From: Candidatus Brevundimonas phytovorans
Lineage (GTDB): Bacteria > Pseudomonadota > Alphaproteobacteria > Caulobacterales > Caulobacteraceae
Direction of reading: 5' to 3'
Length of the DNA: 64,000 bases
Assembly: GCA_029203145.1 (NCBI GenBank)
Contig: CP119309.1
Location: forward strand, 576,001-640,000
The stretch's first letter is position 1. Each line of letters begins with the position of its first letter. Shown piece by piece: positions 52,768-61,454 of this stretch. The notes beneath the pieces are model-generated. The model was not told the origin of the DNA, did not search any database, and worked only from the letters and a program-made list of their open reading frames with translations. Made by a program: the position numbers and the translations under genes.

Positions 52768-54206
52768 ACCGCACCCTTCTGATCGCGCGCCGCGAGTTCA
52801 TGGCCTACGCCCGGACGGTCGGCTTCTGGCTGTCGCTGCTGGCCTTTCCTCTATTCGGCGCGCTGGGCGGCGCCATTCCCATTCTGATGAAGCACGCCGA
52901 ACCGGCGCGCCAAGTGGCCTTGGTGGACGAGGCTCCGGCCGGCTCCGGCCTGGCCGCCGCCGTGCGTCAGTCGCTGGAAAGCGAGCAGGTGCGTGGCGAT
53001 ATCAGCGCCCTGCGCATGGCCGCCATTCCCGAGGCCGGGGTGGCGGGCGGCGATCGCGTGCGACAGGTAGCGGAGACCCAGGGCTACGCCGCCGGGATCG
53101 CGGCGCTGAAGCGCGAGGCGCCGCGCGCCGGGGCCGGCTTCACCCCGCCGAAGCCCAGTCTGACCCTGGCGACGCCCCCCGCCGAGATCGTCGCCGCCGC
53201 GCCGGGCGAGGCCCGTGACGCCCTGGCCCGTCGTTATCTGAGCGAAGAGACAGACGGCCGGAAACTGAGTGCGATCGTCTTCCTGACCGGGGCCAACGGC
53301 CAGCCGGGCGCCCGCGTCTGGACCGCCCGCGCCACCGACGACGCGGTTGAGGACGCCATTCGCGACGCATTGAAGGACGCCAATCGCCGTCAGGTCTTCG
53401 CCGCCAGCGGCATCGATCCAGCCGTGGTGGCGCAAACCGACCGCTTCCGCCCGGATCTGTCGCTGTTTTCGCCCAAGGCGCGGTCGGGCGGCGAGGTCTC
53501 GTTCCGCGACAAGCTGCCGACGGTGGTCGGCCTGGCGGTCGGCTTCATCCTGTGGTCGCTGATCATCACCGGCGCCTCCATTCTGCTGAACAGCGTCATG
53601 GAGGAGAAGTCGAACAAGATTCTCGAGGTCCTGCTGTCTTCGGCCTCGGCGACCGAAATCCTGACGGGCAAGGTGCTGGGCGTGGCCCTGCTGACGCTGA
53701 CGGTGCTGCTGGCCTGGGGCGGTCTGGGCGGGATCGGCCTGATCGCCGCGGCGCCAGACGTGGCGCGCGACATCGGCGCGGTGCTGATGAGCAATGGCCT
53801 GCTGATCTACTTCCTGCTGTTCATGGTCGGCGGCTACCTGATGTATGCGGTCCTGTTCGCGGCCATCGGCGCCTTCTGCGAGACGCCGCGAGACGCCCAG
53901 ACCCTGATGGGGCCGATCATGATGGTCCTGTTCGTGCCGCTGATCGTCATGCAGATGGCCATCCGCACGCCGGATGCCGCGGTGGTCAAGGTGATGAGCC
54001 TGATCCCGCCCTTCACCCCCTTCATCATGGCCGCGCGCGCGCCCAGCGGCCCGCCCATGATCGAGATCGTCGGCGCCCTGATCGGCATGTTCCTGTTCGC
54101 CGCCCTGATGGTCTGGGTCGCGGGCCGGGCCTTCCGCGCCGGCGCTCTGTCGGATGTGAAGCTGAACTGGAAGAGCTTCCTCGGCGCGGTGCGCGGCGGC
54201 GCCTGA
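52764..54206 (+). CDS. ABC-2 type permease (NatB-like)
   Basis: A 480-residue membrane protein: an N-terminal helix (about 18-40), a long periplasmic domain (about 45-245), then five or six helices, including NSVMEEKSNKILEVLLSSASATEILTGK in parts, a signature of the ABC2_membrane_3 family. It forms the export channel with the ATPase just upstream, whose stop overlaps this start (ATGA). Substrate unknown. Confidence 0.92.
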   Translation: MNRTLLIARREFMAYARTVGFWLSLLAFPLFGALGGAIPILMKHAEPARQVALVDEAPAGSGLAAAVRQSLESEQVRGDISALRMAAIPEAGVAGGDRVRQVAETQGYAAGIAALKREAPRAGAGFTPPKPSLTLATPPAEIVAAAPGEARDALARRYLSEETDGRKLSAIVFLTGANGQPGARVWTARATDDAVEDAIRDALKDANRRQVFAASGIDPAVVAQTDRFRPDLSLFSPKARSGGEVSFRDKLPTVVGLAVGFILWSLIITGASILLNSVMEEKSNKILEVLLSSASATEILTGKVLGVALLTLTVLLAWGGLGGIGLIAAAPDVARDIGAVLMSNGLLIYFLLFMVGGYLMYAVLFAAIGAFCETPRDAQTLMGPIMMVLFVPLIVMQMAIRTPDAAVVKVMSLIPPFTPFIMAARAPSGPPMIEIVGALIGMFLFAALMVWVAGRAFRAGALSDVKLNWKSFLGAVRGGA

Positions 54207-54393
54207 TCGCCGTGCCAAGCGGGATGAAGACAAAGCCTGCGGCGCGACCTGTCGTCGCGCACGCAACTTTGATGAGGCGGAATCGGTTTCATCCCGGTAA
54301 AATCAAGGGGTAAGCCTTGCTGTAGCGGCCCTGTGTCCCCAGATCGAGGTTTCCAGTCCTTAGGAAAACCCTTCGCCCGCCACAGGAGCGCCG

Positions 54394-55632
54394 ATGCCCC
54401 ATGCCGACAGCCTGATTATCACCCTGGTCGGAGGCTTTGTCCTCGCCTTCGTGTTCGGCATGTTGGCCAATCGGCTGAAGCTGTCGCCCCTGGTCGGCTA
54501 TCTGGTGGCCGGCGTCGTCGTCGGTCCCTACACCGGCGGATTTGTCGCGGACACCGAGCTGGCCCCGCAATTGGCCGAGATCGGCGTCATCCTGCTGATG
54601 TTCGGGGTGGGCCTGCACTTCTCGCTGGCGGACCTGATGAAGGTGCGCAAGGTCGCCATCCCTGGCGCCTTGGTTCAGATCGCCGCCGCCACCGTTCTGG
54701 GCTGGGGCTTGGGTCGTTTCATGTTGGGTCTAGGCGACGTCGAGGCCCTGTTGCTGGGCTTCTCTCTGTCTGTGGCCTCGACCGTGGTGCTTCTGCGGGC
54801 CCTGGAAGAGCGCAAACAGCTCAAGAGCGACGCCGGCCGGATCGCCATGGGCTGGCTGATCGTTGAGGACCTGGTCATCGTCATCGCCCTGGTCATGCTG
54901 CCGCTTCTCATCATTGCGCCGGGCGAGACGCTCAGCGGCGCCGAACTGGCCAAGTCCGTCGGCTGGACCCTGATCAAGGTCGCGGGCTTTGTCGGCGTCA
55001 TGCTGGTCGTCGGCGCCAAGGTCCTGCCCTGGGTGCTGGTGCGCATCGCCCACACCAAGTCGCGTGAACTGTTCACCCTCGGCGTCCTGGCCATCGCCCT
55101 GGGCATCGCCTGGGTCGCCTACTACCTGTTCCACTCCTTCGCCCTGGGCGCCTTCCTGGCCGGTCTGGTGCTGAACAGCTCGCCGCTGGGGCATAATGCG
55201 GCCGAGCGGTCGCTGCCGCTGCGCGACGCCTTCGCCGTGTTGTTCTTCGTCTCGGTAGGGATGCTGTTCGATCCGACCATTCTGGTGCGCGAGCCGCTGG
55301 CGGTTCTGGGTGTTCTGGGCATCGTCATCATCGGCAAGTCGCTGGCGGCGCTGGCTATCACCACGGCCTTCAAGCTCGACCGGGCGACCAGTCTGACGGT
55401 CGCCGCCAGCCTGGCCCAGATCGGGGAGTTTTCCTTCATCCTGGCCGCCACCTCGGTCTCCCTGGGCGCCATGAGCCGCGAGACCCACGACCTGATCCTG
55501 GCCGCGGCCCTGCTGTCGATCTCGCTCAACCCCTTCGTCTTCGCCCTGATCGATCGGATGGGCGGGCGCGTAAAACCGCCGGTCAAGAAGACCGAGCCCG
55601 AACCCAAAACGGCCCTGGCTGACGTGATGTAG
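54394..55632 (+). CDS. CPA2 family cation:proton antiporter without RCK domain
   Basis: A 412-residue antiporter with about twelve helices: VGYLVAGVVVGPYTGG, LFGVGLHFSL-type LMFGVGLHFSLADL, LSVASTVVLLRAL, MGWLIVEDLVIV and FFVSVGMLFDP, the Kef/YbaL pattern. YbaL and KefB carry a C-terminal TrkA-N (RCK) regulatory domain after the helices; here the protein ends about 30 residues after the last helix with a charged tail (PPVKKTEPEPKTALADVM). There is no sign of a frameshift after it, since a terminator follows at once, so it is naturally short. Confidence 0.9.
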   Translation: MPHADSLIITLVGGFVLAFVFGMLANRLKLSPLVGYLVAGVVVGPYTGGFVADTELAPQLAEIGVILLMFGVGLHFSLADLMKVRKVAIPGALVQIAAATVLGWGLGRFMLGLGDVEALLLGFSLSVASTVVLLRALEERKQLKSDAGRIAMGWLIVEDLVIVIALVMLPLLIIAPGETLSGAELAKSVGWTLIKVAGFVGVMLVVGAKVLPWVLVRIAHTKSRELFTLGVLAIALGIAWVAYYLFHSFALGAFLAGLVLNSSPLGHNAAERSLPLRDAFAVLFFVSVGMLFDPTILVREPLAVLGVLGIVIIGKSLAALAITTAFKLDRATSLTVAASLAQIGEFSFILAATSVSLGAMSRETHDLILAAALLSISLNPFVFALIDRMGGRVKPPVKKTEPEPKTALADVM

Positions 55633-55636
55633 TGAA

Positions 55637-55668
55637 AAGAGGCCCGGTGATCGCTCGCCGGGCCTCTT
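55637..55668. terminator. bidirectional terminator between the antiporter and PhoH genes
   Basis: AAGAGGCCCGG and CCGGGCCTCTT arms with a ten-base loop, placed between convergent stops, with short A and T tracts outside. Confidence 0.82.
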
Positions 55669-55694
55669 CCGCATCCGCGTCCTGATAGGGGGGC

Positions 55695-56456
55695 TTACAG
55701 GACGCCGATCATGCTCGCGACCAGGGGATGGCGCACGATATCACGCTCGGCCAGACGGACCACGGCGATGTCCGGCACCGCCTCCAGCCGTTCGGCGATG
55801 TCGGAAAGGCCCGACACGCCGGGCAGCAGATCGGACTGCTGCGGGTCGCCGGTGACCACCATGGTCGAATGCCAGCCCAGCCGCGTCAGCAGCATCTTCA
55901 GCTGGACGTAGGTGCAGTTCTGGGCCTCATCGACGACGATGAAGGCGTTGTTCAGCGTGCGGCCGCGCATGTAGCCGATGGGGGCGATCTCGATCAGACC
56001 CTCGGCCATCAGGGCTTTGACCCGCTTCATGCTGAGGCGGTCCGACAGGGCGTCGTAGAGGGGGCGCAGATAGGGGGCCAGCTTGTCCTCCATGTCGCCG
56101 GGCAGGAAGCCGATGGACTCCCCGGCTTCGACGGCGGGACGGCTCAGGACGATACGGCCGATCTTGCCCGCCTCCAGCGCCTCGACCGCCTTGGCGACGG
56201 CGAGGTAGGTCTTGCCTGTGCCTGCCGGGCCCAGGGCCAGGACCAGGTTGTGGGCGTCGACGGCGTCCATCAGTTCGGCCTGACCGTCCGACTTGGGCTT
56301 CAGCGTCTTGAGATAGGCCTGGTCGCGGTCGTCGTTGGAGGGGAGGGGCGACCAGCCGTTGCGGGGCAATCGCCGGACCTTGGCGTCCTGCAGGAACTGC
56401 TCCGAATCCAGAACACCTTCACGGACTTGATGCTTGATGGCCGAACGCTTGGTCAT
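55695..56456 (-). CDS. PhoH family ATPase
   Basis: A 253-residue PhoH protein. Walker A GPAGTGKT is at 76-83, Walker B FIVVDEAQN near 173-181, and TGDPQQSDLLPG and PGDMEDKLAPYLRPLYDAL are typical. It belongs to the short PhoH type and lacks the N-terminal region of the YbeZ form. PhoH proteins are cytoplasmic ATPases tied to RNA metabolism. Despite the name it is far from the phosphate cluster and no Pho box was seen upstream. Confidence 0.93.
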   Translation of the reverse strand: MTKRSAIKHQVREGVLDSEQFLQDAKVRRLPRNGWSPLPSNDDRDQAYLKTLKPKSDGQAELMDAVDAHNLVLALGPAGTGKTYLAVAKAVEALEAGKIGRIVLSRPAVEAGESIGFLPGDMEDKLAPYLRPLYDALSDRLSMKRVKALMAEGLIEIAPIGYMRGRTLNNAFIVVDEAQNCTYVQLKMLLTRLGWHSTMVVTGDPQQSDLLPGVSGLSDIAERLEAVPDIAVVRLAERDIVRHPLVASMIGVL

Positions 56457-56767
56457 GAACGCCTCCAGGGCATGAAAAAAGGCGCGCCCGGCAGGGACAC
56501 GCCTTGAACGACGGTGGGGGAGGAAGGGGCCGGAATCGTGCGGCGGCCGCCGGGATCGGTCGCAGGGTCGTCACCGCCGCAGAGGTTCTTTCCCGGGACT
56601 GGTCGCGAACACGCCACGCGCATTCTCCAGTATCTGACCGGACCGGGCTTGATCCGGCTTCGGATCCGAGGCCGAAATGGCGACCTCGAATCGCATCAAC
56701 ATAATGATGCTAACGTAGTTTATGAGGGCTTAAAGCCATCATTTTCTGAAACATAAGGCGTGTTCGG
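56457..56767. other. intergenic region between PhoH and gamma-carbonic anhydrase genes
   Basis: About 311 bases between divergent genes. The right part (56695-56760) is markedly AT-richer and likely carries the carbonic anhydrase promoter. The two overlapping plus-strand frames here have no recognisable product and I call no gene. Confidence 0.55.
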
Positions 56768-57295
56768 ATGAGTGTTTACAGTCTAGGCGACAGCAAGCCG
56801 CAGCTTCCGCCCCAGGGCGAATACTGGATCGCGCCAAATGCAACGGTCCTAGGGAACGTGATTCTGCATCCCGGCGCCAGCATCTGGTTCAACACGGTTT
56901 TGCGAGGCGACAATGATCCCATCGTGATCGGCCGCGACAGCAATATTCAGGACGGCAGCATCCTGCATACGGATGTCGGATCGCCGTTGACGATCGGCGA
57001 AGGCGTGACGGTCGGCCACAAGGCCATGCTGCATGGCTGCGCCATCGGCGACAACAGCCTGGTCGGCATCGGGGCGGTGATCCTGAACGGGGCGCGCATC
57101 GGGAAGAACTGCCTGATCGGGGCCAATGCCCTGATCACCGAGGGCAAGGTCATTCCCGACAACTCCCTGGTCATGGGCCAGCCGGGCAAGGTGGTGCGGG
57201 AATTGGATGAGGGGCAGATCGAGGCCCTGCGGATTTCGGCCCAACACTATGTCCAGAACTGGCGTCGCTATCTGGCCGACCTTGTCCCGCTGTAA
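56768..57295 (+). CDS. gamma-carbonic anhydrase family protein
   Basis: A 175-residue left-handed beta-helix protein with hexapeptide repeats (IAPNATVLGNVILHPGASIW and GARIGKNCLIGANALI in the coils). The three zinc-type ligands are His67 (ILHTD), His84 (VGHK) and His89 (MLHGC). Family members, for example YrdA and PaaY, include carbonic anhydrases and proteins with thioesterase or unknown roles. It stands alone on the plus strand. Confidence 0.93.
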   Translation: MSVYSLGDSKPQLPPQGEYWIAPNATVLGNVILHPGASIWFNTVLRGDNDPIVIGRDSNIQDGSILHTDVGSPLTIGEGVTVGHKAMLHGCAIGDNSLVGIGAVILNGARIGKNCLIGANALITEGKVIPDNSLVMGQPGKVVRELDEGQIEALRISAQHYVQNWRRYLADLVPL

Positions 57296-57434
57296 TGCCT
57301 CAGGATGGGACAGGCGCGGGCCTCAAGCACGCCGCCTGTCTTGAAAAGCGCGCGTTTCACACTGGTTTTCCGGCAATTGGATCGGCCTGCGACTTGCACT
57401 GAGGGGCTCAAGATCAATGCAGGAGTCCGGGCCC

Positions 57435-58328
57435 ATGCGGGTGGGGATCAAGAAATTGCTGGCCGGAGCGGCGGGCTTCATCGGCCTGATGGCGATGGCG
57501 GACATTGCTTCCGCCGCGACGGGTTGCGGGACAGGCGGGTGCCAGCCGCCTCCGGCCCCGCCGCCGCCATCCGTGCCGTGCTGCCAGCCGCCGCGCCCGC
57601 CGCAGCCGCCGGTGACGCCGCCGGGCACGCCGTGCTGCGCCCCGCCGGTGGCGCCCCCCTGCTGCTCGGGCGGGGGCAATGTCAACGTCAACGTCAACGT
57701 CAATGCGAACGCCAGCGCCAATGCATCGGCGCGCGCCTATGCGGGATCTCGCAGCGGGGCGACGGTGATCGTCGGCGGCGGCGGGGGCGCCTATTTCAAC
57801 GTGGACCAGCCCTATCCCACCACGATTCAGGGCCTGTCGGTTGAAGGCAAGACCGTGGAGATGGTCCGGGTCCCCTATACGGCGTCGCGCCGGATGGAGA
57901 AACGGGTGGTCATCCAGGCTGTCTGCATCGACGATCGCGCCGTGCCCCACCCGGCCTCCCAGGTCCGCCCCGGCAAGGACGTCGCGGCGGACTATGAAGG
58001 CGAGCTGTATCGCTGCATCGCCGGTACTCGGCTGCAATGGACGATTGCCGACGAGGCCGGCGGTCCGGGGGAAACCTTGAATTGCAACAAGCGCGAGGCT
58101 CTATGGTACGGCCGCGGCGGCCAACTGGAATGCCGGCCCGAGAAGCCGGAACGCGATTGCAACGAACGTTCGCTGCTGCGCCGCTATGGGGCGGGCGTGA
58201 AGGTGCTGACCATGATCCGCGAGGAATCCTACACCGAGTATCGTGAGGAGATGGTCGAGAGCGCCGGGGCCGTGGCCACGGGCGCAGTCATCATGCTGGA
58301 CGGCGGCGTCGGCGGCCGCGTCTTCTGA
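57435..58328 (+). CDS. secreted Cys/Pro-rich hypothetical protein with an Asn-rich repeat
   Basis: A 297-residue exported protein. A signal peptide of about 28 residues (ending DIASA) is followed by a stretch of Pro and Cys with repeated PCC(Q/A)PP units up to about residue 78, then a VN/AN/SA repeat (about 82-100), then a globular half with further Cys residues (about 160-260). The Asn-Val repeat is encoded by GTCAAC hexamers. No family is recognised. Cys-Pro-rich surface proteins of this kind could be cross-linked or multimeric. It lies 3 kb from the hfa cluster but on the other strand. The ATG at 57435 is preferred, with AGGAG at 10 bases. Confidence 0.78.
   Translation: MRVGIKKLLAGAAGFIGLMAMADIASAATGCGTGGCQPPPAPPPPSVPCCQPPRPPQPPVTPPGTPCCAPPVAPPCCSGGGNVNVNVNVNANASANASARAYAGSRSGATVIVGGGGGAYFNVDQPYPTTIQGLSVEGKTVEMVRVPYTASRRMEKRVVIQAVCIDDRAVPHPASQVRPGKDVAADYEGELYRCIAGTRLQWTIADEAGGPGETLNCNKREALWYGRGGQLECRPEKPERDCNERSLLRRYGAGVKVLTMIREESYTEYREEMVESAGAVATGAVIMLDGGVGGRVF
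57681..57704 (+). repeat. GTCAAC hexamer tandem repeat
   Basis: Four near-perfect GTCAAC/T units encode Val-Asn repeats inside the secreted Cys/Pro-rich protein. Such a tract can vary in length. Confidence 0.8.
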
Positions 58329-58407
58329 ACAGGCTGTTCAGGCTGCCGTCATGCGCAATGACCTAGAACTCCGCCATCGACTCTCCGTCGACTAGGCTAA
58401 AAAGACT

Positions 58408-58442
58408 GGGGCCCCGATCCGCTGGATCGGGGCCCCTTTTTC
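58408..58442. terminator. strong bidirectional terminator
   Basis: GGGGCCCCGATCC and GGATCGGGGCCCC arms (13 bp, perfect) close over GCT and are followed by TTTTT on the plus strand; As precede it for the minus strand. It serves the convergent secreted-protein and M16 peptidase genes. Confidence 0.92.
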
Positions 58443-58457
58443 GTCAGCCTCAGCGTT

Positions 58458-61340
58458 TTACTGGGCTGTTGCCTTGTCCGAGACGACCTCGGCCTTCCAT
58501 GCGGTGTCCAGCTTGAGATACTGGCGCGCCGCTGCCTGGATGTCGGCGACGGTGAAGGATTCCAGATCGCTGATGTGGGTCTGAATCTGCTCGATCGACG
58601 AAGGCTTGGCCGCGAGGTCTTCCAACTGACCCAGCCAGTATTCGTTGCCGGCCTGGCTGCGACGCAGGCTTTCGATCGTCGGCAGGCGGGCGCGGTTCAA
58701 CTCGTCCTCGGTGATCGGCGTATCGCGCAGCGAGGCGGTGATGGCGTCTACGGCGGCGTAGAAGGCCGGGATCTTGTCCGCTGCGGTTTCGGCCATCACG
58801 AAGATGGAGCCATAGCCCTTGAACACGTCAGAGGCTGAAGACCCGACGCGCGGCGAGTAGGCCAGGGCCTGCTTCTCGCGGATTTCGTCCAGGACGCGCA
58901 GCTTGAACACCTCAGACAGGATGCTGACCTTGCGCGCTTCGGTGCGGTCATCCACCGCGTCGGTGGTGGGCCAGGCCACATAGGCCAGGGCCTGTTCCGC
59001 CGGGCCCGTGTGGGTCAGGCGCACCGGCTGGGCCGTCGGAGCCGGGAAGCGACGCTGATCCGAGCCGGGCAGAGGCTGGGCGGCGGGAGCGCGCGTCGGC
59101 AGGGCGGCGAAGGTCGAGGCCACGGCGGCGACCGCGTCATCCACCTTCACATCGCCGACCATGACGATGTCGATGGGACCTGAGGCCATGCCCTGGGTTA
59201 CGCCCTGCTTCAACTCGTCGAGCGTGAAGGCGGCGATCTCGGCGGCGGACGGCACGGCTTCACGTTTGTCCCCGCTGGCCAACAGGCCTGCGGCCTGAAT
59301 GCCGAAGGCGCCACCGGGGGTGGCCAGCTGTTGAGCGATGATCTGCGGGAAGAAGGCCTTGATCTGCTCGAACGGCGCGGCGCGCAGTCCGGGGTCGGTC
59401 AGATAGGCGGCCAGGACCTGCATCTGCAGTTGCAGGTCGGCGGGGCGGGTGGCGCCCGACAACTGATAGGCGTCGCCGTCGATGGCGAAGCCGGCGCTGT
59501 AGATCTTGCCCGTGAGGACGCGGCTCAGTTCGTCGGCCGTCAGCTTGCCCAGACCACCCTGGGTGAAAATCAGGGGGGCGAGCATCTGCGGAGTGAAGCG
59601 GTCGGTGGGCAGGCCTTCCTCGCCGATGCCCGTGCGGACCGAGACCAGGATCTGCTGATCCTTGAAGGCCGTGGGCTTGACGATCAGACGCACGCCGTTG
59701 GCGAAGCTGACGACCGTGGCGCCGACGGCGGCGACCTCGGTGCGCGCGGTCGGCGTCGCGGCCGGGCCGAAGTTCGCATAGGGCCACTGAAGCTCGGCCT
59801 GGGCGGCGCGGGCCGTGACCGGCACGGCGCGGCTGGCTTGCAGGGCGGCGGTGACGCCGGACTCGCCGCCTTCGATGGCTTCTGGGGTGATCACCAGGGC
59901 CAGCGGGCCCTGGCCCTCGAACACCGTCTTAACGGCGGCGTCGACCTGAGCGGCCTTCAGGTCCTTCACGCCGGCTTCAAACAGGGCCAGGTTGGTGGTG
60001 GGGGCCGAGAAGACCAGATCGTCATTGGCCGCGCCGAGCAGGGCATTGGCCAGGCCCGGCGTGCTGCGGGTCGCGGCGGCCTGGACGGCGTTTTCCAGCG
60101 CCGTGCGGTTGTTGGCGATCTCGCGATCCAGTTCGGCCTGGGTGACGCCGAACTGCACCAGGCGGCGCTGTTCCTGGTCGATGGTTTCCAGCGCGCGCGT
60201 CAGGCCGCCCGGGTTGAAGTTGGCCGAGATGGAGCCGATGTCGACGCTGTCGAACAGACTGCCGCTGCCGGCGCTGGCCGAAATGAACGGCGGGTTGTCG
60301 GCGCGGGCGATCTCGCCCAGTCGGCGGTTCAGGACAGCCAGGCCCAGGTTCTGCAACAGGCTGTCGCGACGTTCGGCGACCGTGTCGGGGTCCAGGTCGG
60401 GATTGCGGACCCAGTTCAGCTGGATCGATGACTGGATGCCTGGCTCGACCAGAATACGGGTCTCAGGCGAGCGCGGAGCCACGGTTCCCAGATCGGGATT
60501 CGGACCGTCGGCGGCCTTGGGCTTCCAGTCCGCGAAGGTGGCGCGGATCTTGGCCTCCATCTGATCGACGTCGAAGTCGCCGACGGCGATCATGGTCGCG
60601 CGTTCGGGGCGGTAATAGGCCTCGTAGAACTCGACGAAACGCTCACGCGGGGCGGCGCGGATGATGCTGAGGTCGCCGATGGGCAGGCGGTTCGCCAGGC
60701 GCTGACCCGGCGCCAGCAGGGCGATCTGGGCCTTGAGCGAGCGCAGGCCCGGGGTGTTGCGCAGACGCTCTTCGCCCTCGATCACGCCGCGTTCCGCGTC
60801 GATGTCCTCGCCCTTCATCAAGGCTTCGGAGACCTGTTCGCGCATGATGCGCAGCGAGGTGTCGACGGTCTCGTCGTTGGTGCGCGGCAGTTCCAGCGTA
60901 TAGGCGGTCTGGTCAAAGCTGGTGAAGGCGTTCGTGTCGGCGCCGAAGGCCAGACCCAGGCGTTCCAGAATACGCAGCAGTTCGTTCTCGGGCACATTGG
61001 TCGTGCCGTTGAAGGCCATGTGCTCCATGAAGTGGGCCAGACCAAGCTGGTTCTCATTTTCCATCAGCGAGCCTGCGGCGATCCGCAGGCGCAGCGAAGC
61101 CTGACCCGGAGGCGTGGCGTTGTGCATGATGGCGTAGCGCATGCCGTTTGGCAGGACGCCGAATCGCACATTGGCGTCAGCCGGGATGTCGCTGGCGGTC
61201 TGGGCCCAGGCCTGGGACGGTTGAGTGTCCTGAACGGCGACGGCCGCAGGCGCCGCAAGGGCGACGGCGGGCAGGGCGGCCCCGCCCATAAGGGCAAGGC
61301 TGGAGGCGGCAAGCAGCAGAAGGTGGCGCGGCGATCGCAT
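58458..61340 (-). CDS. M16 family zinc metallopeptidase (pitrilysin type), exported
   Basis: A 960-residue protein with a signal peptide (hydrophobic core LLLLAASSLALMGG; cleavage near 30). The inverted zinc motif HFMEH gives His103, Glu106 and His107; a downstream Glu (about 183-190, RGVIEGEER) completes the site. Two M16 halves are present: the active N-terminal half to about 480 and an inactive-like C-terminal half (LAYVAWPTTDAVDDRTEARK, then REKQALAYSPRVG). It probably degrades peptides in the periplasm. It lies downstream of hfaD on the same strand, with 114 bases between. Confidence 0.95.
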   Translation of the reverse strand: MRSPRHLLLLAASSLALMGGAALPAVALAAPAAVAVQDTQPSQAWAQTASDIPADANVRFGVLPNGMRYAIMHNATPPGQASLRLRIAAGSLMENENQLGLAHFMEHMAFNGTTNVPENELLRILERLGLAFGADTNAFTSFDQTAYTLELPRTNDETVDTSLRIMREQVSEALMKGEDIDAERGVIEGEERLRNTPGLRSLKAQIALLAPGQRLANRLPIGDLSIIRAAPRERFVEFYEAYYRPERATMIAVGDFDVDQMEAKIRATFADWKPKAADGPNPDLGTVAPRSPETRILVEPGIQSSIQLNWVRNPDLDPDTVAERRDSLLQNLGLAVLNRRLGEIARADNPPFISASAGSGSLFDSVDIGSISANFNPGGLTRALETIDQEQRRLVQFGVTQAELDREIANNRTALENAVQAAATRSTPGLANALLGAANDDLVFSAPTTNLALFEAGVKDLKAAQVDAAVKTVFEGQGPLALVITPEAIEGGESGVTAALQASRAVPVTARAAQAELQWPYANFGPAATPTARTEVAAVGATVVSFANGVRLIVKPTAFKDQQILVSVRTGIGEEGLPTDRFTPQMLAPLIFTQGGLGKLTADELSRVLTGKIYSAGFAIDGDAYQLSGATRPADLQLQMQVLAAYLTDPGLRAAPFEQIKAFFPQIIAQQLATPGGAFGIQAAGLLASGDKREAVPSAAEIAAFTLDELKQGVTQGMASGPIDIVMVGDVKVDDAVAAVASTFAALPTRAPAAQPLPGSDQRRFPAPTAQPVRLTHTGPAEQALAYVAWPTTDAVDDRTEARKVSILSEVFKLRVLDEIREKQALAYSPRVGSSASDVFKGYGSIFVMAETAADKIPAFYAAVDAITASLRDTPITEDELNRARLPTIESLRRSQAGNEYWLGQLEDLAAKPSSIEQIQTHISDLESFTVADIQAAARQYLKLDTAWKAEVVSDKATAQ

Positions 61341-61454
61341 TCGGTGAAGCTCCGGATCGTGCGATCAGGCTGCCCCCGAGACTGAACTGCGGCCCTGCAC
61401 GACGTCCAAAGTGACAAACGTGCTTGACTACCTCAAGTTACCGAAAGTTAATCC

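Noticed and set aside
55695..56456. PhoH as a member of the phosphate regulon
   Set aside because: The name suggests it, but no Pho box was seen upstream and it lies 11 kb from the phosphate cluster.
56504..56756. two short plus-strand frames in the PhoH/carbonic anhydrase gap
   Set aside because: They overlap each other and have no recognisable product or family match.
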